Shown: positions 18,281 through 27,920, counted from the stretch's first letter. The stretch: DNA of 64,000 bases from Dyella silvae (GCF_026421305.1 NZ_JAPJBQ010000006.1:124001-188000), one strand, 5' to 3'. Translations and numbers: made by a program. The notes: generated from the sequence alone by a model not told the origin.

Positions 18281-18703
18281 ATGCTCACTGTCAGCCGATC
18301 CATCACCCTGCCCGAGGCCGAGCTGACCGAGCGCTTTCTGCGTGCGGACGGTCCCGGCGGCCAGCACGTCAACCGCACCGAAAGTGCGGTGGAACTGCGT
18401 TTCGACGTAGCGAACTCGCCTTCGCTGCCCGAACCGGTGCGCGCACGCCTGCTCGCCCGCCGCGACCGGCGCCTGACCGATGACGGTGTGCTGGTGATCC
18501 AGGCACGGCGCTTTCGCGATCAGGGCCGCAACCGCGAGGATGCACGCGAGCGATTGGTCGAGATCATTCGAGGCGCGCTGGTCGCTCCCAAGGCACGGAT
18601 TGCCACCAAACCCACCCGTGCCTCGAAAGAGCGCCGCCTCGTCGGCAAGCAGCAGCGAGGCAAGATCAAGCAAACGCGTTCGCGTGACTGGAGTCGTGAA
18701 TGA
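18281..18703 (+). CDS. arfB: Alternative ribosome-rescue factor ArfB
   Basis: A peptidyl-tRNA hydrolase (YaeJ type) that releases nascent chains from stalled ribosomes. The 140-residue product has the GGQ motif in RADGPGGQHVNRTES and a basic C-terminal tail (KPTRASKERRLVGKQQRGKIKQ) that enters the mRNA channel. ATG at 18281 gives the family length; the frame extends upstream into truC. The stop overlaps the next gene by 4 bases (ATGA), so the two are translationally coupled. Confidence 0.93.
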   Translation: MLTVSRSITLPEAELTERFLRADGPGGQHVNRTESAVELRFDVANSPSLPEPVRARLLARRDRRLTDDGVLVIQARRFRDQGRNREDARERLVEIIRGALVAPKARIATKPTRASKERRLVGKQQRGKIKQTRSRDWSRE

Positions 18704-19296
18704 GCACGCCGTTGCTCCCCCCTACACCGCCTGAAGCTCCCAAACTCAACAGCCGCTTTTGGCCGTGGGCGGCACGCTTCATATTGCGTCTTTCCGGTTG
18801 GCGCCTGCTCGGCGAACTGCCGAACGTGCCCAAGCTGATCCTGATTGGCGCGCCACATTCGTCCTACTGGGACGGCGTGTGGGGCTTGCTGATGAAGATC
18901 GGCCTGGGGGCCGACATCAAGGTCATGATCAAGCGAGAGGTGGTCGATGGCCCGCTGGGCATCATTCTTCGCCCCATCGGCATGATCCCCATCAACCGCA
19001 GCGCGGCGCTCAACGTCGTCGGCCAGATGGTGAAGCGATTCACCGAGAGCGAACGCATGTGGCTGGGCATCACGCCCGAAGGCACGCGTAAAAAGGTCAG
19101 GCACTGGAAATCCGGCTTCCTGCGTATCGCACTGGAAGCCAACGTGCCGATCCAGACGATCTTTATCGATTACCCGACCAAGACATTCACGTTTGGTCCA
19201 GTGGTGCACGCCACGACAGACCATGATGCCGACATGGTGAAAATCCGCGAGCTGTTCACGCCGTATCGCGGCAAGCACCGCAACGCCAACGACTGA
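18700..19296 (+). CDS. PlsC-like 1-acyl-glycerol-phosphate acyltransferase family protein
   Basis: A 198-residue acyltransferase. It has the catalytic HxxxxD motif in GAPHSSYWDG and the substrate motif TPEGTRKKVRHWKSGF, so it is expected to transfer an acyl group to a glycerophosphate or related lipid at the inner membrane. It is shorter than PlsC itself and lacks clear transmembrane helices, so its substrate may differ. The start overlaps arfB (ATGA), and the LysE-type gene begins 5 bases after its stop. Confidence 0.88.
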   Translation: MSTPLLPPTPPEAPKLNSRFWPWAARFILRLSGWRLLGELPNVPKLILIGAPHSSYWDGVWGLLMKIGLGADIKVMIKREVVDGPLGIILRPIGMIPINRSAALNVVGQMVKRFTESERMWLGITPEGTRKKVRHWKSGFLRIALEANVPIQTIFIDYPTKTFTFGPVVHATTDHDADMVKIRELFTPYRGKHRNAND

Positions 19297-19301
19297 CGGC
19301 C

Positions 19302-19937
19302 ATGACCTCACTAGGTATCCAGCACTTCGGCGCGTTCCTGCTCGCCTGCATTGCGCTCAACCTGACGCCGGGGCTGGATACGTTCTACATCCTCACGCGC
19401 AGTGGCCGCGAAGGCCGCGCGGTGGGTGTCATGGCGGCGCTGGGCATCAATGCCGGCTGCATCGTGCACACGCTCGCGGCCGTGCTAGGCATTTCGGCCA
19501 TTCTGATGACTTCAGCCATGGCTTTCAGCGTGCTCAAGTATCTGGGCGCGGCTTATCTGGTGTGGATCGGCCTGCGCATGCTGCTGACGCGCGGCGGCGC
19601 ACGCCAGCCCACGGTAACGCGTGGCCGCGGGCTCGCGGCAGCTTTCCGGCAGGGCATGCTGACCAATGTGCTCAATCCGAAAGTCGCGTTGTTCTTTCTC
19701 GCCTTTCTGCCGCAGTTCGTGTCCATGCAGGCGGAGCACCCGCAGCTGGGTCTGCTGGTGCTGGGGCTGAGTTTCATCGGCACCGGCACCACGTGGTCCA
19801 TGGTGTTGGCGCTGCTCGGTGGGCACGTTCACCACCTGCTCAACACACGCCCGCGTTTCGGGCAATGGATGGATCGCGTGTGCGGCACGGTGTTGCTTGG
19901 TTTCGGCGTGAAACTCGCACTGCAGCGCCAGTCCTGA
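19302..19937 (+). CDS. LysE/RhtB family amino acid exporter
   Basis: A 211-residue inner-membrane exporter with about six helices. The N-terminal motif LNLTPGLDTFYILTRSGREG is the RhtB signature, followed by GAAYLVWIGLRMLL and GMLTNVLNPKVALFFLAFLPQF. Substrates of the family are amino acids such as homoserine, threonine or leucine; which one is exported here cannot be told. It ends the arfB-acyltransferase cluster and converges on the LysR gene. Confidence 0.9.
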   Translation: MTSLGIQHFGAFLLACIALNLTPGLDTFYILTRSGREGRAVGVMAALGINAGCIVHTLAAVLGISAILMTSAMAFSVLKYLGAAYLVWIGLRMLLTRGGARQPTVTRGRGLAAAFRQGMLTNVLNPKVALFFLAFLPQFVSMQAEHPQLGLLVLGLSFIGTGTTWSMVLALLGGHVHHLLNTRPRFGQWMDRVCGTVLLGFGVKLALQRQS

Positions 19938-19958
19938 CGCTCCCACAGCAGGCCACAG

Positions 19959-20999
19959 TCAGCGCTCAGAATGTCCCGACTCGTCGTAATCACGATGCGT
20001 CAGCAATCCCGGCCTCACCAGATCCACAAACGCACGCGCTTCCGCGGTAAGGAATTTGCCCTTGCGCATCACCACCCCGTAACTGCGCTGCGGGAAGTAC
20101 TGCTTCATGTTCCGGACGGCCAAACGCGAACGGTCGGCCTCGGTAATGCAGATGCCGGTGACGATGGAAATACCCATCCCCATCGCCACGTATTCCTTGA
20201 TCACATCCCATCCGCCCACTTCGATCGCAACGCGGTAAGGCACCTGGCGTTGCTGGAACACCATGTCCACTAACCGATACGTGGATAAGCGCTGCGGCGG
20301 CAGGATCAATCCGTAGGGTGACAGATCCTGCAAGGTCACCGTGGTCATCGAGGCCAGCGGATGATTCAACGGCATGATCAGCATCGGGTCGTAGTGGTAC
20401 ACGGGCGCCCAGGCGATGTCGTTGGGCACGTCGAGCATGGAGCCCACCGCGAAATCCGCCTCGTCGGCACGCAACAACGCCAGACCATCCTTGCCAGTGA
20501 CGTTGGCCAGCTGAAGCTGCACCTCAGGGAACTGCTCGCGGTAGCGCCGCACCAGCTCGGGCAACAGGTACTGGATGGTGGAACTGCCGGCGGCAATGGT
20601 CAGGCGCCCGCCCTGTAGTCCTTTGACCTTGGCCTGGAAATCCCGGTCCAGGTTTTCCCACCCCTCGACCAGCGGCCGGGCCAGCTCGTAAAGCGCCTCG
20701 CCCGCATCGGTAAGGTTGATCCGTCGCCGGCGGCGCTCGAGCAGGCTGATCCCGAGCTCCCGCTCGAGCGCCTGTAGCTGCAGGCTCACCGTGGGCTGAG
20801 ACAGAAAAAGCGCCTCGGCGGCACGCGTCAGCGTGCCCAGCTTCACCGTGTACACGAACGCTCGCATCTGCTTCTGGCGGTTCCCCTTGTAATAGAACCG
20901 GCCCACCTCGTCCGCCGCCGTCCGATCCCCTTTTCGCCGCCTCAAAGCCTTGGATCGGCCTTTTTTTCGCACCTGCAGCATTTTTTCAGGGTCTTTCAT
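19959..20999 (-). CDS. CysB-like LysR-type regulator, divergent from aceBA
   Basis: A 346-residue LysR-type regulator. The HTH (LTRAAEALFLSQPTVSLQLQALERELG) begins near residue 58, followed by the CysB-like substrate-binding domain. An N-terminal stretch of about 40 residues, rich in K and R (MLQVRKKGRSKALRRRKGDR), precedes the conserved YYKGNRQKQMRAF. The true start may therefore be internal, for example the GTG of DEVGRFYYKG. It is transcribed away from the glyoxylate-shunt genes and probably controls them. Confidence 0.85.
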   Translation of the reverse strand: MKDPEKMLQVRKKGRSKALRRRKGDRTAADEVGRFYYKGNRQKQMRAFVYTVKLGTLTRAAEALFLSQPTVSLQLQALERELGISLLERRRRRINLTDAGEALYELARPLVEGWENLDRDFQAKVKGLQGGRLTIAAGSSTIQYLLPELVRRYREQFPEVQLQLANVTGKDGLALLRADEADFAVGSMLDVPNDIAWAPVYHYDPMLIMPLNHPLASMTTVTLQDLSPYGLILPPQRLSTYRLVDMVFQQRQVPYRVAIEVGGWDVIKEYVAMGMGISIVTGICITEADRSRLAVRNMKQYFPQRSYGVVMRKGKFLTAEARAFVDLVRPGLLTHRDYDESGHSER

Positions 21000-21030
21000 G
21001 GCTTTTTACTCAATGAGTTGCCGGATGTAT

Positions 21031-21047
21031 TGATAAAGACAATATCA
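21031..21047. promoter_or_regulatory. Second short inverted repeat (TGATA-N7-TATCA) in the aceB/LysR intergenic region
   Basis: TGATA (21031-21035) and TATCA (21043-21047) form a T-N11-A-compatible dyad 12 bases upstream of the larger palindrome. It is a plausible second LysR-type half site in the 127-base divergent promoter region. Confidence 0.35.
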
Positions 21048-21058
21048 AAAATTGAAAC

Positions 21059-21079
21059 ATTTGCTTTGTCAAAGCAAAT
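21059..21079. promoter_or_regulatory. Perfect 21-bp palindrome: candidate LysR operator for aceBA
   Basis: ATTTGCTTTG and CAAAGCAAAT flank a single central T, giving ten perfect base pairs. It lies 47 bases before the aceB start and 59 bases before the regulator start, where a LysR-type protein would bind. It is AT-rich against a GC-rich background. Confidence 0.7.
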
Positions 21080-21126
21080 CTCGGTGACCTAGTGTCATCC
21101 CATCGTCATCACCGAGGTTTGCCCCC

Positions 21127-22722
21127 ATGGCCGTCCCCAAGGAACGCGTTGTTCTCTCGCCGGCACAGGTCCACGGCGCCACCATGCCGGTCCACGACGC
21201 CATCCTCACCGTCGAGGCCCTGGCCTTTCTGGCCAGCCTGCATCGCCTGTTCGATGCCCGCCGCCGTGAACTGCTGACCGCCCGCCACGACCGCCAGGCC
21301 CGCTACGACGCCGGCGTCCTGCCCGACTTCCGCCCGGATACCCTCGCCATCCGCGAGGGCAACTGGACCGTTGCCCCGATACCGGCCGCGCTGCGCGACC
21401 GCCGCGTGGAGATCACCGGCCCGGTCGAGCGCAAGATGATCATCAACGCGCTCAATTCCGGCGCGAAGGTGTTCATGGCGGACTTCGAGGACTCCTCCGC
21501 CCCCACGTTCGCCAACCAGATCGATGGCCAGATCAACCTGCGCGATGCGGTGAACGGCTCGATCGACTACACCTCGCCGGAGGGCAAGCACTACCGCGTG
21601 AACGCCAACCCGGCCGTGCTGGTGGTGCGCCCGCGCGGCTGGCACCTGCCGGAGCGCCACATCACCGTCGATGGCGAGCCGATGGCCGGTGCCCTGGTCG
21701 ATTTCGGCCTGTTCGCTTTCCACAACGCCCGCGCGCTGCAGGCACGCGATCGCGGCCCCTATTTCTACCTGCCCAAGCTGCAGGCGATGGAAGAAGCCGC
21801 GCTGTGGGATGAGGTCATGGCGGCTGCCGAAGTGGCGTTGGATCTGCCGGTCAATTGCATGAAGGCCACCGTGCTGATCGAAACGCTGCCGGCAGTGTTC
21901 CAGATGCACGAGATCCTGCACGCGCTGCGTGGCCGCATCGTCGGCCTCAATTGCGGCCGCTGGGATTACATCTTTTCCTACCTGAAGACCTTCCGCGCGC
22001 ATCGCGATCGCCTGTTGCCGGTTCGCGGCCAGGTGCAGATGACCGTGCCGTTCCTCAAGGCGTACTCGGAACTGCTCATCCAGACCTGCCATCGACGCGG
22101 CGCCTTCGCGATGGGCGGCATGGCCGCGCAGATTCCGATCAAGGGCGACGAAACGGCCAACGACGCCGCGCTGGCCAAGGTACGCGCCGACAAACTGCGC
22201 GAAGTGCAGGCCGGCCATGACGGCACCTGGGTGGCACATCCTGCGCTGGTGCCAGTGGCACAGGAAATCTTCGATCAGTACATGCCATCACCGAACCAGC
22301 TCAGCGTGGTTCGCGCCGATGTAAACGTGACGCGCAACCAGCTCATTGCACCGTGCAGCGGCACCATCACCCGCGAAGGTTTCAACAACAACGTGGAAGT
22401 AGCGCTGCGCTACACGGCCTCGTGGTTGGACGGGCAGGGCTGCGTGCCGATCCATCATCTGATGGAGGACGCCGCCACCGCCGAAATCGCACGCGCGCAG
22501 CTATGGCAGTGGCTGCATCTGGGGCCGCTGGAATTCACTGATCACGCGCCGATCGACTTTGCGCTGTTCGATCACTCGCTCGCTACGCAAGTGCATCGCT
22601 TGCGGCATACCGACCTGCCTTATGCCAAGCGCGCCGACGAAGCCGCGGCACTGCTCAGGCAACTCACTCATGCCGATGAACTCGGCGATTTTCTCACCCT
22701 GGCGGCCTACGAGCAGCTCTAA
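21127..22722 (+). CDS. aceB: Malate synthase A
   Basis: Condenses glyoxylate with acetyl-CoA to malate, the second step of the glyoxylate shunt, in the cytoplasm. The 531-residue product has the isoform A length and the motifs VFMADFEDSSAPTF, FYLPKLQAMEEA, RIVGLNCGRWDYIFSY and AFAMGGMAAQIPIK. An inverted repeat (8-bp arms at 21080-21087 and 21109-21116) sits just before the start. It is followed by aceA after 51 bases. Together they allow growth on acetate or fatty acids. Confidence 0.97.
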   Translation: MAVPKERVVLSPAQVHGATMPVHDAILTVEALAFLASLHRLFDARRRELLTARHDRQARYDAGVLPDFRPDTLAIREGNWTVAPIPAALRDRRVEITGPVERKMIINALNSGAKVFMADFEDSSAPTFANQIDGQINLRDAVNGSIDYTSPEGKHYRVNANPAVLVVRPRGWHLPERHITVDGEPMAGALVDFGLFAFHNARALQARDRGPYFYLPKLQAMEEAALWDEVMAAAEVALDLPVNCMKATVLIETLPAVFQMHEILHALRGRIVGLNCGRWDYIFSYLKTFRAHRDRLLPVRGQVQMTVPFLKAYSELLIQTCHRRGAFAMGGMAAQIPIKGDETANDAALAKVRADKLREVQAGHDGTWVAHPALVPVAQEIFDQYMPSPNQLSVVRADVNVTRNQLIAPCSGTITREGFNNNVEVALRYTASWLDGQGCVPIHHLMEDAATAEIARAQLWQWLHLGPLEFTDHAPIDFALFDHSLATQVHRLRHTDLPYAKRADEAAALLRQLTHADELGDFLTLAAYEQL

Positions 22723-22773
22723 GCCTCACCAGTTTTGCCATCACGCATTACACGGATACGCAGGAGACTCACC

Positions 22774-24078
22774 ATGAAGACCACGCTGCCCACTGCCGAA
22801 CAGATTGCGCTCGACTGGACCAACAACCCGCGCTGGACGGGTATCCAGCGCAACTACAGCGCCGATGACGTTGCACGCCTTCGCGGCACCGTGGCGGTGG
22901 AACACTCGCTCGCGCGCCGCGGCGCCGAACGCTTGTGGAAATCGCTGCACAAAGAAGAGTTCGTCAACGCGCTGGGCGCGCTCACCGGCAATCAGGCGAT
23001 GCAGCAGGTGAAGGCCGGATTGCAGGCCATCTATCTCAGCGGTTGGCAGGTGGCGGCTGACGCTAACCTCGCCGGCGAGATGTATCCCGACCAATCGCTA
23101 TATCCGGCCAACTCGGTGCCGCAGGTGGTCAAGCGCATCAACAACACGTTATTGCGCGCCGACCAGCTGCATCACGCCGAAGGTGCCGATGACATCGACT
23201 GGATGGTGCCGATCGTGGCGGATGCCGAAGCCGGTTTCGGCGGCGTGCTCAACGCGTTCGAGCTGATGAAGGCGATGATTGAAGCGGGTGCCGCCGCGGT
23301 GCATTTCGAAGACCAGCTGGCATCGGTGAAGAAGTGCGGCCACATGGGCGGCAAGGTGTTGGTGCCAACGCGCGAAGCTGTCGACAAGCTCAACGCTGCG
23401 CGTCTCGCCGCTGACGTGCTGGGTGTGCCAACACTGATCGTGGCCCGCACCGATGCCGATGCAGCGGACCTGTTGACCTCCGACATCGACGAAAACGACC
23501 AACCGTTCGTCACCGGCGAGCGCACCGTCGAGGGCTTCTTCCGTGTTCGCCCGGGCCTGGACCAGGCCATCAGTCGCGGTCTTGCCTACGCGCCCTATGC
23601 CGATCTCGTGTGGTGCGAGACCAGTAAGCCTAATCTGGAAGAAGCGCGCAAGTTCGCCGAGGCGATCCATGCGAAGTATCCGGGCAAGCTGCTGGCTTAC
23701 AACTGCTCGCCCAGCTTCAACTGGAAGAAGAATCTCGACGACGCCACCATCGCCAGGTTCCAGAAGGAGCTGGGCGCCATGGGTTACAAGTTCCAGTTCA
23801 TCACCCTGGCCGGCTTCCACAGCCTCAATTACGGCATGTTCGACCTCGCTTACGGGTATGCTCGCCGACAGATGAGCGCCTTCGTGGAGCTGCAGGAGAA
23901 GGAGTTCGCCGCCGCCGAACGCGGCTTCACCGCGGTGAAGCACCAGCGTGAAGTGGGTACGGGCTACTTCGATGCCGTGACGCAGGCCATTCAGCAGGGC
24001 CAGTCATCCACCACCGCGCTCAAGGGTTCCACTGAAGAGGCACAGTTCCACGCCTCCCGTCAGGCCAGCGCGGCCTGA
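22774..24078 (+). CDS. aceA: Isocitrate lyase
   Basis: Cleaves isocitrate to glyoxylate and succinate, the first glyoxylate-shunt step. The 434-residue product shows the catalytic motif KKCGHMGGK with its active-site cysteine, the metal-site segment ADAEAGFGG, and [19 protein letters not shown] at 22774 has CAGGAGA upstream; the frame extends 13 codons further without support. Second gene of the aceBA operon. No isocitrate dehydrogenase kinase (aceK) is present here. Confidence 0.97.
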   Translation: MKTTLPTAEQIALDWTNNPRWTGIQRNYSADDVARLRGTVAVEHSLARRGAERLWKSLHKEEFVNALGALTGNQAMQQVKAGLQAIYLSGWQVAADANLAGEMYPDQSLYPANSVPQVVKRINNTLLRADQLHHAEGADDIDWMVPIVADAEAGFGGVLNAFELMKAMIEAGAAAVHFEDQLASVKKCGHMGGKVLVPTREAVDKLNAARLAADVLGVPTLIVARTDADAADLLTSDIDENDQPFVTGERTVEGFFRVRPGLDQAISRGLAYAPYADLVWCETSKPNLEEARKFAEAIHAKYPGKLLAYNCSPSFNWKKNLDDATIARFQKELGAMGYKFQFITLAGFHSLNYGMFDLAYGYARRQMSAFVELQEKEFAAAERGFTAVKHQREVGTGYFDAVTQAIQQGQSSTTALKGSTEEAQFHASRQASAA

Positions 24079-24183
24079 CGAAGTGATCCTGGCGTAGGCC
24101 GGCAAGGACGCCGGCGCGTGCGCGGGGAGCGCGGCCCTGTCCTGCGCTCTCCGCGTGCGCCACGCAGGGAGTCGGCCGCCTGG

Positions 24184-25971
24184 TTACAGGCTTTCAGGCG
24201 GCACCAGCGTAATAATCATCCAGCCCGGCCTCGGCTCCAGCTCGCGCTTCACCGATGCCACGCGCAACGCGCCTTTTTCCTCGACGCCAAACAACAGCAC
24301 CGTCATCGAACCGTACTGCTCAATGAAGTGGGGCCAGTCGTAGGTGGCGGTCAATCGCGTCGACTTGATGCGCCAGCCTTCTGCCAGACGCTCCGCAAAA
24401 CGTTCATGCGTCATCTCGGCATCGAACAGCCGCGGCGCCTGCAACGGCTCACCGAGTTGTGAGCGGCCACCCGCCTCATTAGGAGCCTCGGTTGGCAATC
24501 GATAGATCTTGGTGCGGCCAAATTCCTGCAGGTAATACACACAGGCCAGAGCATTGCGTTCGCGATTGAACGACATGGCCAGCAGGCGGCCGATACCGGT
24601 GAGGTCGAGATGACGCTCAGCGTAGGCCGTGGCAGGAAACCCGTAGAAGGTCGTTAGACCTTCCATGCGCGCCAGCCGGATACCGTCCCACTGCTCGTCC
24701 GCCACAATGACACGAAAGCCGGCATCGGCGAGCGCACGCGCCACCGCGCGCGCTACGGCATCCGAACCATAAATCAGCACACCGGTCGCGTCGGGTTCGG
24801 CCACTTTCAGCCATAGCGCCAGCGGGCGCGCGGTAGCACTCTGCAACACCACGGTGCCAATAATCAGGATGAACACCAACGGCACCAGCTCTTGCGCGCC
24901 CGGCATGCCCAACGCATCCAGCTTCAACGCAAACAGCGCAGAAACGGCCGCCGCCACGATGCCACGCGGTGCCACCCATGCAATCAGCGCGCGTTCGCGC
25001 CAGCTCAGGGCGCTGCTCATGGTGGCTACTGCCACCGTCACCGGCCGCACCACCAGTTGCGCGGCGATGAAGATCGCCACACCCGACCACAACACGCCAT
25101 CTGGCAGCGGCCACGTGAGGCGCGCCGCCAGCAGAATGAACAACACCGACACCAGCAGCGTGGTGAGGTTCTCCTTGAAGTCGAGAATGTCGTCGATGTG
25201 TACGCCACGCATATTGCCCAGCGCGATACCCATCACCGTCACCGCCAGCAGACCCGATTCGTGCGCCATGGTGTTGGACAGCGTGAACGCCGCCAGCACC
25301 GCCACCAATGAGCCGTAATTCTGCAGGTACTCGGGAATCATCTGCCGCCGCAGCAGAGATGCGAGCAACCACGCTGCAAGCAAACCCACGGCAGTGCCGC
25401 ACGCAACGATGGCGAGGAACACGCCGATGGTGCGCCCCTGGTGGTGCGACACCACCGCCTCGTACACCAGCACACCGAACAATGCGCCGAGCGGATCGAT
25501 CACGATGCCTTCCCAACGCAGTGTGTTGGCAATGCGCGCATTCGGACGCACGGTACGCAACATCGGCGCGATCACGGTCGGCCCAGTGACACAGGTGAGT
25601 GCGCCGAACAGCAAGGCGACTTCCCAGCTGAGTCCTGCGAGGTAATGCGCAGCGACGCCCAGCAACAGCACGGCAATCACCGCACCGTAAGTCACCAGGC
25701 CGCGCACAACCCGTCCGATGCCACGCAACTCGCTGAAGCGCAGCGTCAGGCTGCCTTCGAACAAGATCAACGCGACCGACAGCGAGACCACTGGGATCTC
25801 GAGCTTACCGAGCAGCTTGTCGGGAACCACCCAGCTGCTCACCGGGCCCAGCGCAATGCCCGCCAGCAACAAGAAAAGTATTGCGGGCAACTTCACCCGC
25901 CAGGCCAGCCACTGCGCCAGAAAACCGATGCCCAGCACGAGCACCAGCAACAGTCCGAGATCGAGCGTCAT
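24184..25971 (-). CDS. CPA1-type cation:proton antiporter with C-terminal nucleotide-binding domain
   Basis: A 595-residue Na+(K+)/H+ antiporter. Residues about 1-400 give 11-12 helices with LILFEGSLTLRFSELR, FGALTCVTGPTVIAPMLR and EGIVIDPLGALFGVLVYE, typical NhaP/CPA1 segments. The C-terminal part (about 410-595) resembles a TrkA-N regulatory fold (VLIYGSDAVARAVARALADAG). It probably helps pH and cation homeostasis. ATG at 25971 has AAGGA upstream. It converges on aceA. Confidence 0.9.
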   Translation of the reverse strand: MTLDLGLLLVLVLGIGFLAQWLAWRVKLPAILFLLLAGIALGPVSSWVVPDKLLGKLEIPVVSLSVALILFEGSLTLRFSELRGIGRVVRGLVTYGAVIAVLLLGVAAHYLAGLSWEVALLFGALTCVTGPTVIAPMLRTVRPNARIANTLRWEGIVIDPLGALFGVLVYEAVVSHHQGRTIGVFLAIVACGTAVGLLAAWLLASLLRRQMIPEYLQNYGSLVAVLAAFTLSNTMAHESGLLAVTVMGIALGNMRGVHIDDILDFKENLTTLLVSVLFILLAARLTWPLPDGVLWSGVAIFIAAQLVVRPVTVAVATMSSALSWRERALIAWVAPRGIVAAAVSALFALKLDALGMPGAQELVPLVFILIIGTVVLQSATARPLALWLKVAEPDATGVLIYGSDAVARAVARALADAGFRVIVADEQWDGIRLARMEGLTTFYGFPATAYAERHLDLTGIGRLLAMSFNRERNALACVYYLQEFGRTKIYRLPTEAPNEAGGRSQLGEPLQAPRLFDAEMTHERFAERLAEGWRIKSTRLTATYDWPHFIEQYGSMTVLLFGVEEKGALRVASVKRELEPRPGWMIITLVPPESL

Positions 25972-26258
25972 GCACGGTCCTTCGAGCGTGGTCGATAAAA
26001 GTATCGGAACACGCTCGTGACAACGCCGTCCATCGGCTGACGGACTCAAACACTGAAAGGAAAGGCAGAAGAGAAAGCCAAGCCCCGGTATCGGACGGGG
26101 GAGGGGGGAGGGGGTACCGATACCGGGGTGGCGGGCTGAGTTCTTTAGAGAACTAGCGGGTACAGATAATACGCCTGCGCCGAGGCAAGTCAATACCCGT
26201 CAGTTCAAAAATTAGTCGCAGCGGATTTCCCCCAAGCCACGCCAGCCGCCCGGAGGGG
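25972..26258. other. Intergenic region with a G-tract hairpin
   Basis: No gene is supported here. The region separates the antiporter start from the end of comM; both genes are on the minus strand. It holds a 12-bp perfect stem (26083-26094 with 26117-26128) whose 22-base loop is mostly G, plus a small hairpin (26139-26144 with 26149-26154, TTAG loop). One or both could terminate comM. Confidence 0.6.
26083..26128. repeat. Inverted repeat enclosing G tracts (possible G-quadruplex)
   Basis: CCCCGGTATCGG and its perfect complement enclose a loop with runs of 5, 6 and 5 G separated by single A residues. The right arm ends in a fourth G run (26125-26128). The plus strand could therefore fold either as a hairpin or as a G-quadruplex. 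Confidence 0.75.
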
Positions 26259-27758
26259 TCAGAAACGCCGGTAGGTCAATGCTTCAGCCAGGTGCGAGCG
26301 GTCCAGCAGTGCCGTGCCGCCATCGAGGTCGGCGATGGTGCGGGCAACCCTCAGGGTGCGGTGATACGCACGGGCTGACAGGCCTAGCCGCTCGAGCGCG
26401 GCGTCGAACCAGCGCCGCTCCGCGGGGCCGAGGGCGCAATCACGCTCCAGTTCCCGCGTGCTGATTTCGGCGTTGGGCCGCCCTGCTCGCATCAGCGCGT
26501 GATGACGCGCCTTGATCACGCGCGCACGCACGGTGGCCGAATCTTCGTCATGGACACCTCGTGGTGCCCCGAGCTCGCCCAGCGGTACCCGGGGTACTTC
26601 CACGCTGAGGTCGATGCGGTCGAGCAGCGGCCCGGAAATGCGAGAGCGATAACGTTGTATCTGATCGGGTGTGCACTGGCACCGCTGCCGGGGATCGCCC
26701 GCGTAGCCACAGGGGCACGGATTCATGGCCGCGGCCAGCTGGAACTGGGCGGGAAACGTCGACTGCCGGGCGGCGCGCGAGATCACGATGTGACCCGACT
26801 CCAGCGGTTCGCGCAGCACATCCAGCACGTGCCGGCCGAATTCCGGCAGTTCGTCCAGGAACAGTACGCCATTGTGGGCCAGGGAGATTTCTCCGGGCCG
26901 AGGCACGGCACCCCCGCCTACCAGTGCCACCGCTGAGCTGGTGTGGTGCGGCGCGCGGAACGGTCGCCGCCGCCAATGCATCGGGTCCACCGTCTGACCG
27001 GCCACCGATAGCACCGCACAGGTTTCCAGCGCCTCCGACTCGGTCATCGGCGGCAAAATGCCGGGCAGGCGTTCGGCCAGCATCGTTTTACCGGTACCCG
27101 GGGGACCGACAAACAACAGGTGATGACCGCCGGTGGCGGCAATTTCGAGCGCACGACGCGCTTGAAGCTGGCCGCGCACATCGGCGAGATCGGGCCCGTT
27201 GGCATCGGCGGAAACGCCCGGCGCCTCCGCCGGCAGTCCCAACTCCTGCGCACCGCGCAGCCACCCACAAACCTCGGCCAGGGTGTCTGCCACCAGCACA
27301 TCGGCATCCGATACCAGGGCAGCCTCCGCCGCGTTGGCCCGGGGCACTACCACCCGGCGCCCGCGGGCCCGTGCGCGCAGCAGCGCAGGCAACACCCCCG
27401 ACACCCCGCGCAGCGCACCTGACAGCGCCAGCTCGCCCAGAAACTCGCAATCGTCCAGCTTCTCCCTTGGCACCTGCCCACCCGCAGCGAGGATGCCCAA
27501 GGCGATGGCCAGATCGAAACGGCCACCATCCTTAGGGAGCTCTGCCGGAGCCAGATTCACCGTGACCTTGCGGTTGGGATATTCAAAGGCGGTGTTCTGG
27601 ATCGCCACGCGAACCCGATCACGCGCCTCGCGCACGGCCGCCTCAGGCAAACCCACGATATTGGTGCCGGGCAGCCCACCGGAAAGGTGGACTTCCACCA
27701 TGACCTGCGGCGCCGCCACGCCTTCCTGGGCACGGCTGAGCGTAACGGCAAGACTCAT
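26259..27758 (-). CDS. comM: ComM/YifB family Mg-chelatase-like AAA+ ATPase
   Basis: An AAA+ hexameric helicase that promotes branch migration during natural transformation in studied species. The 499-residue product has the N-terminal Lon-like domain (PQVMVEVHLSGGLPGTNIVGLPEAAVRE), Walker A GPPGTGKTM, Walker B HNGVLFLDELPEF, and a zinc-like segment MNPCPCGYAGDPRQRCQC. ATG at 27758 gives the family start MSLAVTLSRA; the open frame runs a further 53 codons upstream. It lies downstream of ubiK. Confidence 0.93.
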   Translation of the reverse strand: MSLAVTLSRAQEGVAAPQVMVEVHLSGGLPGTNIVGLPEAAVREARDRVRVAIQNTAFEYPNRKVTVNLAPAELPKDGGRFDLAIALGILAAGGQVPREKLDDCEFLGELALSGALRGVSGVLPALLRARARGRRVVVPRANAAEAALVSDADVLVADTLAEVCGWLRGAQELGLPAEAPGVSADANGPDLADVRGQLQARRALEIAATGGHHLLFVGPPGTGKTMLAERLPGILPPMTESEALETCAVLSVAGQTVDPMHWRRRPFRAPHHTSSAVALVGGGAVPRPGEISLAHNGVLFLDELPEFGRHVLDVLREPLESGHIVISRAARQSTFPAQFQLAAAMNPCPCGYAGDPRQRCQCTPDQIQRYRSRISGPLLDRIDLSVEVPRVPLGELGAPRGVHDEDSATVRARVIKARHHALMRAGRPNAEISTRELERDCALGPAERRWFDAALERLGLSARAYHRTLRVARTIADLDGGTALLDRSHLAEALTYRRF

Positions 27759-27920
27759 GAAGTCGGCGAGAGACGTCGGGCCGGGGAGTGGCTGCCAGGT
27801 TGAAACACGGAGCGACTCCCACACGCGGCTTAAAGAGAAAATAGCCGCCCCCGATCGTTCTCGGGGTGAGGGTGACGGATCGGGGGCGGCTCCCGGGACA
27901 TGGGCCCGCGCCCCCAATAC

